This document shows positions 29,597 to 36,975 of a stretch of DNA of 64,000 bases, piece after piece. Made by a program: the position numbers and the translations under genes. This DNA is from Candidatus Thiodiazotropha sp. (ex Myrtea sp. 'scaly one' KF741663) (GTDB taxonomy: Bacteria > Pseudomonadota > Gammaproteobacteria > Chromatiales > Chromatiaceae): positions 310,001-374,000 of the forward strand of contig JAHXIQ010000003.1 of assembly GCA_025655555.1 (NCBI GenBank), written 5' to 3'. The notes under the pieces were generated by a model. It was not told the origin of the DNA. It saw only the letters and a list, made by a program, of their open reading frames with translations, and searched no databases. The first letter of the stretch is position 1; every line of letters starts with the position of its first letter.

Positions 29597-29866
29597 ATGC
29601 CATCTCTCTCATTCACTAGCAATCTGACGCGCCATACCCCTTGCCCGGATGGTGAATTCGAGGCAACGACAGTAGCAGATCTTTTTCAGTGCTACTTTTT
29701 ACGTTGGCCTGAAGTTCGAGGTTATGTGCTGGATGATCAGGGTACAGTACGTAATCACGTTATCGTGCTGGTGGATGGCAGAAGTCTGCATGATCGTCAG
29801 AAGTTAAGTGATGCATTGACACCGAACAGCGAAGTGTTTGTGTTTCAGGCCCTCTCGGGAGGATAA
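29597..29866 (+). CDS. MoaD/ThiS-like ubiquitin-fold protein
   Basis: An 89-aa beta-grasp protein ending in the diglycine expected of a sulfur carrier (QALSGG). Inner features are ATTVADLFQCYF, a GYVLDDQGTVRNHVIVLVDG strand pair and LTPNSEVFVFQ. It lies three bases before a propeller protein gene, and no molybdopterin or thiamine gene is near, so a sulfur-carrier role in those pathways is not implied by context. No ribosome-binding site is obvious before ATG 29597. Confidence 0.8.
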   Translation: MPSLSFTSNLTRHTPCPDGEFEATTVADLFQCYFLRWPEVRGYVLDDQGTVRNHVIVLVDGRSLHDRQKLSDALTPNSEVFVFQALSGG

Positions 29867-29869
29867 GCC

Positions 29870-30976
29870 ATGGCCGATCGATTACTGGTTGGGACACGTA
29901 AGGGGCTTTTTCGTATCGAACGGAACGTCAACGGACGTTGGGAAATTGCCGGGAATTGGTTTCTAGGAGATCCGATTTCAATGCTGTTGGTGGAAAGCAA
30001 TACGCCACGCATCCATGCCGCGATGGATCTGGGCCACTTTGGGGTTAAATTACAGCGTACAGAAAATGGTGGCGAAAGCTGGTCGGAAATGCCCGCTCCA
30101 GCCTATCCGGAGAAACCGGACGAGGTGGAGGATAAAGATCCATTCCGCGGGTTGGAGATACCCTGGAGTACCCAGATGATCTGGTCTCTTGTTGCCGGGG
30201 CTCCCGATGAACTTTGGTGTGGTGTTATACCAGGCGGACTATTTCATTCAACAGATAGTGGTGACAGTTGGCAGTTGATACGCACGTTGTGGGATGATCC
30301 TCGACGTAAAAAGTGGATGGGGGGCGGCTATGACTTTGCCGGTATCCATTCAATTCTGGTTGACCCTCGAAACGCTGCTCACGTGACCATCGGAGTCTCT
30401 GTGGGTGGTGTTTGGACAACATGGGATCGTGGTGCGCATTGGGAGCTGATAGGAAGCGGTTTGCGTAGTGAGTATATGCCGCCAGATAAGGCGGGTGATC
30501 CGTTGACCCAGGATCCTCATCGCCTGGTACAGTGTCCAGCTAGTCCGGATCGACTCTGGATGCAGCATCATAACGGGATATTTGTTAGCGAAGACGGCGG
30601 CGTGCATTGGCGGGAACTGAGTGACCTGCCAATTTCGAGTTTCGGGTTTACCGTGGCAGTAAATCCGAACGATCCCGATACGGCTTGGTTTGTGCCGGCT
30701 ATTAAGGACGAACAACGTATACCGGTGGATGCAAAGCTGGTGGTTAGCCGTACGCGAGATGGCGGACGAAATTTCGATCTTCTGCACCAGGGGCTGCCTG
30801 ATGCGCCGGCATACGATTTGGTCTATCGTCACGCACTTGGAGTGTCAGATGATGGAGAGCAGCTCGTGTTCGGTAGCACGACGGGTTCTTTGTGGGTCAG
30901 TGAGGATCAAGGTGATCATTGGCTGGTTATTAGCCACCATCTGCCTCCGATCCTATGTGTTCAGTTCGAGGGTTGA
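29870..30976 (+). CDS. BNR/sialidase-like beta-propeller protein
   Basis: A 368-aa soluble protein, without a signal peptide, built of repeats with the Asp-box pattern (STDSGDSW, SEDGGVHW, RTRDGGRNF, SEDQGDHW). Such BNR propellers include glycosidases and photosystem assembly factors; no sialidase active site can be seen. It is translationally linked to the MoaD-like gene three bases upstream, a pairing I recall from many bacteria. Function unknown. Confidence 0.75.
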   Translation: MADRLLVGTRKGLFRIERNVNGRWEIAGNWFLGDPISMLLVESNTPRIHAAMDLGHFGVKLQRTENGGESWSEMPAPAYPEKPDEVEDKDPFRGLEIPWSTQMIWSLVAGAPDELWCGVIPGGLFHSTDSGDSWQLIRTLWDDPRRKKWMGGGYDFAGIHSILVDPRNAAHVTIGVSVGGVWTTWDRGAHWELIGSGLRSEYMPPDKAGDPLTQDPHRLVQCPASPDRLWMQHHNGIFVSEDGGVHWRELSDLPISSFGFTVAVNPNDPDTAWFVPAIKDEQRIPVDAKLVVSRTRDGGRNFDLLHQGLPDAPAYDLVYRHALGVSDDGEQLVFGSTTGSLWVSEDQGDHWLVISHHLPPILCVQFEG

Positions 30977-31053
30977 TCTGTCCTTATGCAAACCGACGCT
31001 TATGAGAAGGTATACGTGGTTATACGATTTGATATGTCTGGGAAGTTGTAGAG

Positions 31054-31800
31054 ATGGGGAATCAGATGCCTCGTACGGTCTATTTCTTTGCCACCTGTCT
31101 GGTTGATATGTTCTATCCGAATGCCGGCTTGGCGGGGATGGCTTTGATCAAGCGGGAGGGCCTTAAAGTTATCTATCCCCGTAATCAAACCTGCTGCGGT
31201 CAGCCTGCCTATAATGCCGGTTACCGTGATGAAGCACGTAAGGTTGCTGCTGCGCAACTGGATCTGTTTCCCGGTGAGCATCCGATCGTGGTGCCTTCCG
31301 GTTCCTGCGCAGGAATGATGAAGCATCATTATCCCGACCTGTTTTTTGACAAACCAGAGCACACGAAAGCAGTTGATGTGGCTGATAGAGTCTGGGAGCT
31401 GACAGGTTTTCTCACCGACGTACTCAATATCAAACTGAAAGATCTCGGTGAACCATTACAGGTGGCATTACATACCTCTTGTTCCACTCGTCGTGAGATG
31501 GGTATGGCACATGCGGGCGAGAGTCTATTGGCTCAACTGGATGCTGTAGAAGTGGTTGAACAGGCGCATAAAGCAGAGTGCTGTGGATTTGGTGGCAGCT
31601 TCGCGGTGAAACAACCGGAGATCTCCAACGCCATGGTGAGGGACAAAACGGAGGCCTTACGTGCCACTGAAGCAGCCTTGGTGGTAAGTCAGGATAGTGG
31701 GTGTCTGATGAATATCGGCGGTGCAATTGAACACCAGGGTGAAGGACCAAAAACCCAACATATTGCTGAATTCCTCTGGGAGAGAACCCGTGAGCGGTGA
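31054..31800 (+). CDS. lutA: L-lactate oxidation iron-sulfur subunit LutA/YkgE
   Basis: Subunit of the cytosolic LutABC complex that oxidises L-lactate to pyruvate. Two CCG-type cysteine domains are present: NQTCCGQPAYNAGY in the first half and AECCGFGGSFAVK in the second. The 248-aa length is normal. ATG 31054 or ATG 31066 (MPRTVYFFATC) could start it. It overlaps lutB by 11 bases. No lactate permease is next to the operon. Confidence 0.9.
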   Translation: MGNQMPRTVYFFATCLVDMFYPNAGLAGMALIKREGLKVIYPRNQTCCGQPAYNAGYRDEARKVAAAQLDLFPGEHPIVVPSGSCAGMMKHHYPDLFFDKPEHTKAVDVADRVWELTGFLTDVLNIKLKDLGEPLQVALHTSCSTRREMGMAHAGESLLAQLDAVEVVEQAHKAECCGFGGSFAVKQPEISNAMVRDKTEALRATEAALVVSQDSGCLMNIGGAIEHQGEGPKTQHIAEFLWERTRER

Positions 31801-33202
31801 GTTTCACGATGGCGTGGTAAAGGCTTTGGGTGACGATGCCTTGCGGCAGCATCTGCGCCGGGCAATGGATAGTCTGATAGCAAAACGGCTTGCGGTTTTC
31901 CCAGACCAGGATGCACTTCAGGAGCTGCGACGCTACGGGATGGCGATCCGTGGTAATGCCTTGTCAAAATTACCACAATTGTTGGAGCGCTTCGAAGCCC
32001 GCTGTGAGGAGAATGGCATTCATGTTCATTGGGCTGAGACCACGGATGAAGCCAATAAAACCGTATTTGAGATTTTGCAATCCCACGATGTGAAGCGATT
32101 GGTCAAGGGTAAGTCGATGGTCTCGGAGGAGATGGGACTGAATCATTTTCTCGAAGCCAAGGGTATCGAATGCCTGGAATCGGATCTGGGAGAGTTCATT
32201 ATCCAGCTGGCAGGGGAGACCCCCTCACATATCGTAATGCCTGCGTTGCACAAATCTAAGCAGGAGATTGCCGAACTTTTTCATGAAAAGTTTCCCGATA
32301 TTCCGTACAGCGACGATGTGGACGAGTTGACTGCAGTTGCACGCGGAATTCTGCGTGAAAAATTCATGCAGGCCGATGCGGGTATCTCCGGGGTTAACTT
32401 CCTGATTGCAGAGACAGGTACCCTCTGTCTGGTGGAGAATGAGGGTAATGGCCGTATGTCGACAACGGTTCCGCCGTTACATATTGCGGTCACTGGTATC
32501 GAGAAGGTGGTGGAAGAGCTGGCGGACGTACCGCCTTTGTTGTCCCTGTTGACCCGTTCTGCCACCGGGCAGCCGATCACCACCTACTTCAACATGATCA
32601 AGGGGCCGCGACAGCCGGGGGAGAAAGATGGTCCTCAAGAGGTCCATCTGGTGCTGTTGGACAATGGTCGGTCACGCATCTTCGCTGATGAAGAGCTCCA
32701 GGCTACCCTGCGCTGCATCCGTTGTGGTGCCTGCATTAATCATTGTCCCATTTACACTCGCCTGGGTGGTCATGCTTACGGCACCGTCTATCCTGGTCCC
32801 ATCGGCAGTATCCTGGAGCCACAGAAAGAGGGCCTGGAACGTCTGGGTGAGCTGGCTGAGGCATCAACGCTTTGTGGTGCCTGCGGTGAAGTTTGTCCGG
32901 TTCGTATCCCCATTCCAAAATTACTCAACCGGTTACGTTGGGAAGGTGTGCGTCGGGATGGAACGGGTGAGACAAGCGGACAGGGCAGGCGACGTAAACA
33001 CAGTGAATCATTGGCTTGGAAAGCTTGGTCCTCTCTGGCAAGCCGGCCCGCACTTTATCGTATTGCAGTCAAGAGTGCCTGTCGTTTCCGCCGCATGCTG
33101 CCACAGCAGCTGGGGCCCTGGACCCATGTGCGGAAGGCGCCAGAGATTGCAGAAAAGCCACTCAGAGAGCTTGTGGAAGTGCAGGGGTTGACCGATGAAT
33201 GA
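31790..33202 (+). CDS. lutB: L-lactate oxidation iron-sulfur subunit LutB/YkgF
   Basis: Electron-transfer subunit of the LutABC complex. An N-terminal LUD domain (KSMVSEEMGLNHFLEAKGIE, GVNFLIAETGTLCLVEN) is followed by two 4Fe-4S motifs, CIRCGACINHCP and CGACGEVCP. GTG 31790 (VSGEFHDGVV, 470 aa) is chosen because GGGAGAG lies five bases upstream; a longer frame to 31721 has no support. It overlaps lutA and lutC, showing a coupled operon. Confidence 0.92.
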   Translation: MSGEFHDGVVKALGDDALRQHLRRAMDSLIAKRLAVFPDQDALQELRRYGMAIRGNALSKLPQLLERFEARCEENGIHVHWAETTDEANKTVFEILQSHDVKRLVKGKSMVSEEMGLNHFLEAKGIECLESDLGEFIIQLAGETPSHIVMPALHKSKQEIAELFHEKFPDIPYSDDVDELTAVARGILREKFMQADAGISGVNFLIAETGTLCLVENEGNGRMSTTVPPLHIAVTGIEKVVEELADVPPLLSLLTRSATGQPITTYFNMIKGPRQPGEKDGPQEVHLVLLDNGRSRIFADEELQATLRCIRCGACINHCPIYTRLGGHAYGTVYPGPIGSILEPQKEGLERLGELAEASTLCGACGEVCPVRIPIPKLLNRLRWEGVRRDGTGETSGQGRRRKHSESLAWKAWSSLASRPALYRIAVKSACRFRRMLPQQLGPWTHVRKAPEIAEKPLRELVEVQGLTDE

Positions 33203-33842
33203 ATCCAGACGCCAAATCTTAGATCGGCTCCGTGCTGTTAGTCGTGAGGAAGGGGGTGTGTTGCAGCGACGAGTGGATAGGCGGGTTTGGAATCAAGATG
33301 AAAAAGTGCAGAGATTCGCTGAATGTATGTCAGCTGTGCGTGCTGAGGTCTACCGAACCAGTGAGGTGAGTTGGGTTAATGATCTGCAGAGAATTCTAAA
33401 ATCTAAAGGCGCGGGGAATCTTCTCTATGCGCCTGCAAAAGCGCATGGAAAATTGTTACGGGAAGACTTGTCATCTAGTGGTATTGAGCTAGTGCCTTAT
33501 GATCTCGAAGTGGAGCGATGGAAAAGGCGGCTTTTTGAACAGATGGATGCCTCGATTACCGGGTGCCGTGGTGCCATCGCGGAGACCGGAAGCCTGATCC
33601 TATGGCCAGACGAGGATGAACCGCGCCTACTATCCCTGATTCCGCCCATTCATTGTGTTTTGTTGCGAGCCGAACAGATTTACAGCACTTTTTCAGAAGC
33701 GATCGATATACAGGGTTGGGCCGATGGTATGCCCACCAACGCTCTTTTGATTTCTGGGCCCTCCAAATCTGCAGATATTGCACAGGTGCTGGCCTATGGT
33801 GTGCATGGACCGAAATCACTGGTTATTTTGATTATCCCCTAG
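33195..33842 (+). CDS. lutC: L-lactate oxidation subunit LutC/YkgG
   Basis: LUD-domain subunit of the LutABC complex. The 215 aa contain the conserved GCRGAIAETGSLILW and PPIHCVLLRAEQI segments and end in the typical AYGVHGPKSLVILII. ATG 33195 overlaps the lutB stop by eight bases. An AT-rich non-coding stretch follows, before the riboswitch. Confidence 0.9.
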   Translation: MNESRRQILDRLRAVSREEGGVLQRRVDRRVWNQDEKVQRFAECMSAVRAEVYRTSEVSWVNDLQRILKSKGAGNLLYAPAKAHGKLLREDLSSSGIELVPYDLEVERWKRRLFEQMDASITGCRGAIAETGSLILWPDEDEPRLLSLIPPIHCVLLRAEQIYSTFSEAIDIQGWADGMPTNALLISGPSKSADIAQVLAYGVHGPKSLVILIIP

Positions 33843-34064
33843 ACATTTGATCTGCTTGTTCTATAGAGAATATTGATTAATTTATCCTCAGTATGTCCTA
33901 ATGTTTTAGCGGTATTTACTTGTTAAAAAACACTTTTTTCGTTTATTAACTGTTAAATGATGATATAAATTTCTCATATATTTGGCCAGTGAAAACATTT
34001 ACTAAAGTTACACAGTCACAGGCCGTTAAAACCAACAGAAGCATGTAATGATTTGCTTCTAAAC
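33843..34064. other. AT-rich gap after lutC
   Basis: This stretch is strikingly AT-rich compared with the lut genes and holds no gene. It should contain the promoter for the riboswitch-controlled gene, but no clear -35/-10 pair was resolved. It marks a composition change at the edge of the cytochrome region. Confidence 0.5.
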
Positions 34065-34160
34065 GTGTTCGAAAAGGCAAACCTGCCGAAAGGTAGGGAC
34101 GCAAAATCACAGTCTAAGGGTAGCTATATCGCCTATGACCGATGGATTGCCGAAACCGTG
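34065..34160 (+). promoter_or_regulatory. c-di-GMP-I (GEMM-I) riboswitch aptamer
   Basis: The diagnostic parts are present in order. GGCAAACC (34076-34083) leads into a stem CCTGCC/GGTAGG closed by a GAAA tetraloop (34088-34091), followed by GGGACGCAAA (34096-34105). The second arm carries the 11-nt tetraloop receptor as TCTAAG (34113-34118) and TATGA (34134-34138), then GACCGATGG (34137-34145), as in the Vibrio Vc2 aptamer. The base matching Vc2 G20 is G34076, which favours c-di-GMP over cGAMP. The outer P1 stem is less clear. Confidence 0.88.
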
Positions 34161-34240
34161 GCTCGCAACCGACACATCGCTGGTTGGTGTCATTTGTTGA
34201 TCACTGCACTTTCCTGCAGCGCGCGTCTTGTCAATTCGAA

Positions 34241-34260
34241 CTCCTATAACCGAATAGGAG
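34241..34260 (+). promoter_or_regulatory. Hairpin masking the ribosome-binding site (riboswitch expression platform)
   Basis: CTCCTAT (34241-34247) pairs perfectly with ATAGGAG (34254-34260) over a six-base loop. The right arm is the Shine-Dalgarno sequence of the gene starting at 34268, seven bases away. This suggests translational control; whether ligand opens or closes it cannot be told by eye. Confidence 0.65.
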
Positions 34261-34267
34261 AGTACAG

Positions 34268-34654
34268 ATGCGCATACCGACCAAATCACAATTTATCCTG
34301 CAAGGGCTGGCATTGATAATGATCAGTCTGGCAACAAATGCCATGGCAAGCGATAATTTCAACAAGCAAACTGGCAATGCGAATGTTCAAAAGCAATGGG
34401 TATGCGATTATACAAGAGCACAAAATGACGTGTTGTATTTACGTTGCGATGATATGGCAAGCCTACTGAATGATCCACTGATAATGGAAGAAGAGTATCA
34501 GGACAATGCAACAAAATTTATCCCTATCTGGCGCCGTCCGGATAATGAATCTTCTGCAGTCAAACTTGTTGAAGCCGTGTTATGCAACCAAAATATCCAG
34601 TGTAGCGTGCAACTGAAATCGCTATTTTCATCTGGAAGATTTGTTAATCGGTAG
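34268..34654 (+). CDS. Small secreted protein under riboswitch control, function unknown
   Basis: A 128-aa protein with an N-terminal signal peptide (LQGLALIMISLATNAMA, cut near residue 28). The mature part is polar and has four cysteines (WVCDY, LRCDD, VLCNQNIQCS) that could form two disulfides; no haem motif. I do not recognise the family. It is the only gene directly behind the c-di-GMP-I aptamer, so it is probably a surface or periplasmic factor of a c-di-GMP-dependent lifestyle. The ATG at 34268 is fixed by AGGAG at 34256-34260. Confidence 0.75.
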   Translation: MRIPTKSQFILQGLALIMISLATNAMASDNFNKQTGNANVQKQWVCDYTRAQNDVLYLRCDDMASLLNDPLIMEEEYQDNATKFIPIWRRPDNESSAVKLVEAVLCNQNIQCSVQLKSLFSSGRFVNR

Positions 34655-34822
34655 CATTGCGAATGTAGTTAGGTCTGGAGTGATCCTGTCATATGCTTGA
34701 ATTCTCAATAGTAGAAATGCGCAGGATGTTAGATTAAGTCAAAGGGTAAGGATCTAACATAACCTGCTGCATATTTATATCGGCTGAAAAGTTTACGACA
34801 GCCGATACAACCAGTTTTCTAC

Positions 34823-35980
34823 TTAGATATTTAACTTATATATTCCAACTTCCTCATACTCGTTTTCACCTATGGGCATTAATACAAGAAAGTAACCCTT
34901 CTTTAAAGTTTGGAAGGTCAATGCGTTAATATTTGATTCATGGGTGAGAATAACAAGATTGCCCTTGCCTGAAAATGATCCTATTTGCCGTTCTAGTTGT
35001 GTTTCATACGATTCTTTTTGGTCTTCAGGAAGGTTATTAGTGGATGCAAGATATTCCGCAGTTTCAGCCTGTCCGAATGCAGAATCAGCTGTCTCTTTGG
35101 CAAGGCAGTGAGGACTGGTCAAGACTTTATCTATCGGTACGCCTCTTGATTTAAATTGTTTCCCTATACTGACTGCCTGGGTTTTACCCATTTTAGATAT
35201 ATTTTCTGCGCTTCCACATGATGTGTCTTTGAGCAAAGAGCGTGTGCTGTCTTCATTCGTATCCATGGTGGGAGATCTTAATACTATAACAAAGCCTCCT
35301 TCCTCTAATTTTTCCCACACCTGATATAGCAGCCTGATATAGCTGACAATCCCATTAACCTCGCCTTGATTGAGAATGTCTCTCCACGCCGGCATAAAAC
35401 GTCCTTTTCCCTCAAGGATACTGCGGGCAAGATCTTCATTGCTTATCTTGTCAGTCCGTGCGGGATTGGTATGGTCAATAGGCTTCAATCCTATGAGATT
35501 GATCAAAACGCCTTTGCCATCTCCATCCTTACCGTGACAAATTGAACAATATTTCTGATATAGCTCCATACCTAATTCAGGATCACCAGTCAGCGTGTGT
35601 TTCGACGTGCTGAGAAACCGAAGATATGCAATCAATGTGGAGATCTGGTCGTTGCTGAATACATCTTTCCATTTTGGCATGTCATTACTGATCTGACCGT
35701 GACCGGATTCATCAGCGACATTTTCTCTGCCTTCGCCGGTAATGATTTTCATCAGAGCGATGTCACTGCGTGAACGAACGGTAGATGTCAGATCTTCAGC
35801 ATTGATTTCCATTTTTCGTGCGAGAGGCCCATTACCTTTTCCGTCAATCCCATGACAGATTAGGCAATGTGAAACATACAATTTTCTACCTTCAAAAGCA
35901 GGGGAAGCTGCAGCGAATGCGTTAGAGGTCAATGTGACCAGTAACAAGATTGAGGCCAACGATTGAGTCAGAATTTTCAT
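34823..35980 (-). CDS. Dihaem cytochrome c fused to a degenerate histidine-phosphatase domain
   Basis: Exported protein of 385 aa from ATG 35980, chosen because GGGG lies six bases before it and a signal peptide (MKILTQSLASILLLVTLTSNAFA) follows; longer starts at 36037 and 35986 exist. Two class I cytochrome c domains have haem sites C39-L-I-C42-H43 and C145-S-I-C148-H149, with likely axial Met in NDMPKW and RFMPAW. The C-terminal part (about 229-385) follows the histidine-phosphatase fold (VLRSPTMD, KVLTSPHC, VILTHESN), but the RHG motif has become R235-S-P, so the phospho-accepting His is lost. The second His (H347) remains. Phosphatase activity is unlikely. Confidence 0.8.
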   Translation of the reverse strand: MKILTQSLASILLLVTLTSNAFAAASPAFEGRKLYVSHCLICHGIDGKGNGPLARKMEINAEDLTSTVRSRSDIALMKIITGEGRENVADESGHGQISNDMPKWKDVFSNDQISTLIAYLRFLSTSKHTLTGDPELGMELYQKYCSICHGKDGDGKGVLINLIGLKPIDHTNPARTDKISNEDLARSILEGKGRFMPAWRDILNQGEVNGIVSYIRLLYQVWEKLEEGGFVIVLRSPTMDTNEDSTRSLLKDTSCGSAENISKMGKTQAVSIGKQFKSRGVPIDKVLTSPHCLAKETADSAFGQAETAEYLASTNNLPEDQKESYETQLERQIGSFSGKGNLVILTHESNINALTFQTLKKGYFLVLMPIGENEYEEVGIYKLNI

Positions 35981-36549
35981 AACCATCCCCGTAATGGAGT
36001 TATTCGTGTTGGATAAAAACACTCTTTGGACAAGCATTCAGGATAAGCATTATTCTAACTCACTAATATGAAGTCTCTGAGCACAATGCTTTTATCAGAA
36101 ATAAATTCTGATTTGAAAGTTGCAATAATTATGGTGTGCAGAGCAGAGGCCATTTAATGGTTATCCCGGTAGCAAATCACTCGTTTCTTTTTCTGTTATC
36201 CGTACATCAAGGCTTTGATATAACGCTATTTGCTCTTTAGCTATTCTAGCTTAAGAAGATATCTTAAGCTAAACCAAAGCATCTCTGGCACGAATAATCT
36301 ATAACATCAGATTGAACAGTATTTACATTTTATAATGAAGCAGTCGGCTTGTATTGAAATACAATACATACAATGCACTTATCTTAAGATTACATTAAGG
36401 AATTATTTGGTAATCTAAAGAAAGCCCGTTGTGCCAATAATAATTCTTGACCAAAGCATCTCTGCCAGCTATTTTTTCTTCGGCTATTATATATCTCTAA
36501 TGCACTCCATATTACTGAATAGTATCTTGCCAAAGGTTCACATATATAG
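35981..36549. other. AT-rich divergent intergenic region with CTTAAG motifs
   Basis: No gene is visible. A dyad AGCTTAAGA/TCTTAAGCT spans 36248-36270, with two CTTAAG hexamers at 36250-36255 and 36263-36268. A second site, CTTAAG-ATTAC-ATTAAG, lies at 36383-36399. Both are discussed as PmrA-like boxes and could serve either divergent cytochrome gene. Confidence 0.5.
36383..36399. promoter_or_regulatory. PmrA/QseB-like direct repeat upstream of a cytochrome gene
   Basis: CTTAAG (36383-36388), five bases, ATTAAG (36394-36399). The half-site spacing of 11 bp, one helical turn, is that used by OmpR/PhoB-family regulators; YTTAAK-N5-YTTAAK is the PmrA box as I recall it. It lies 150 bases before ATG 36550. 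Confidence 0.4.
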
Positions 36550-36882
36550 ATGTCAATAAAGCTGATAAATCTTACCGCCATACTTGTTATAAGTATTCAA
36601 ACATCCTGCCTCTATGCTGATGGAGGTGACCCTGCTAGAGGTAGAATGCTTGCTGAGAAGGATTGTGCAGACTGTCATGGTGACGATGGATTGGGTGATT
36701 ATGACAGACCACCAATTGCGGGTATGAATCCACAAAAACATTTGAAGGAGTTGATGGATTATAAAACCGGTAAGCGCATAGATGAAAATGATGATATGGA
36801 TGTTGCTGACCTGACTATGCAGGACATGGTTGATTTGGCAGCGTACTACGCTACTTTGCCGCCTCCAGCCAAGAAGAAGTAA
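36550..36882 (+). CDS. Monohaem class I cytochrome c
   Basis: Small exported electron carrier of 110 aa. A signal peptide (MSIKLINLTAILVISIQTSCLYA) is followed by DPARGRMLAEKDCADCHGDDG, giving one CXXCH site, and a likely axial Met in IAGMNPQ. The C-terminal helix MQDMVDLAAYYATLPP matches cytochrome c4/c553-type proteins. It converges on the multihaem operon and diverges from the dihaem fusion gene. Confidence 0.85.
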   Translation: MSIKLINLTAILVISIQTSCLYADGGDPARGRMLAEKDCADCHGDDGLGDYDRPPIAGMNPQKHLKELMDYKTGKRIDENDDMDVADLTMQDMVDLAAYYATLPPPAKKK

Positions 36883-36975
36883 AACAGATTTTATTCTACA
36901 CGCTGTAATTATCATGTTTTATTGAATACTTGGTAAAGATAAATATATTTCATTCTTTGAGTGCCATGGAAGGCT

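Noticed and set aside
29870-30976. Naming the propeller protein an exo-alpha-sialidase
   Set aside because: Asp boxes alone do not make a sialidase, and the arginine triad and catalytic residues were not found.
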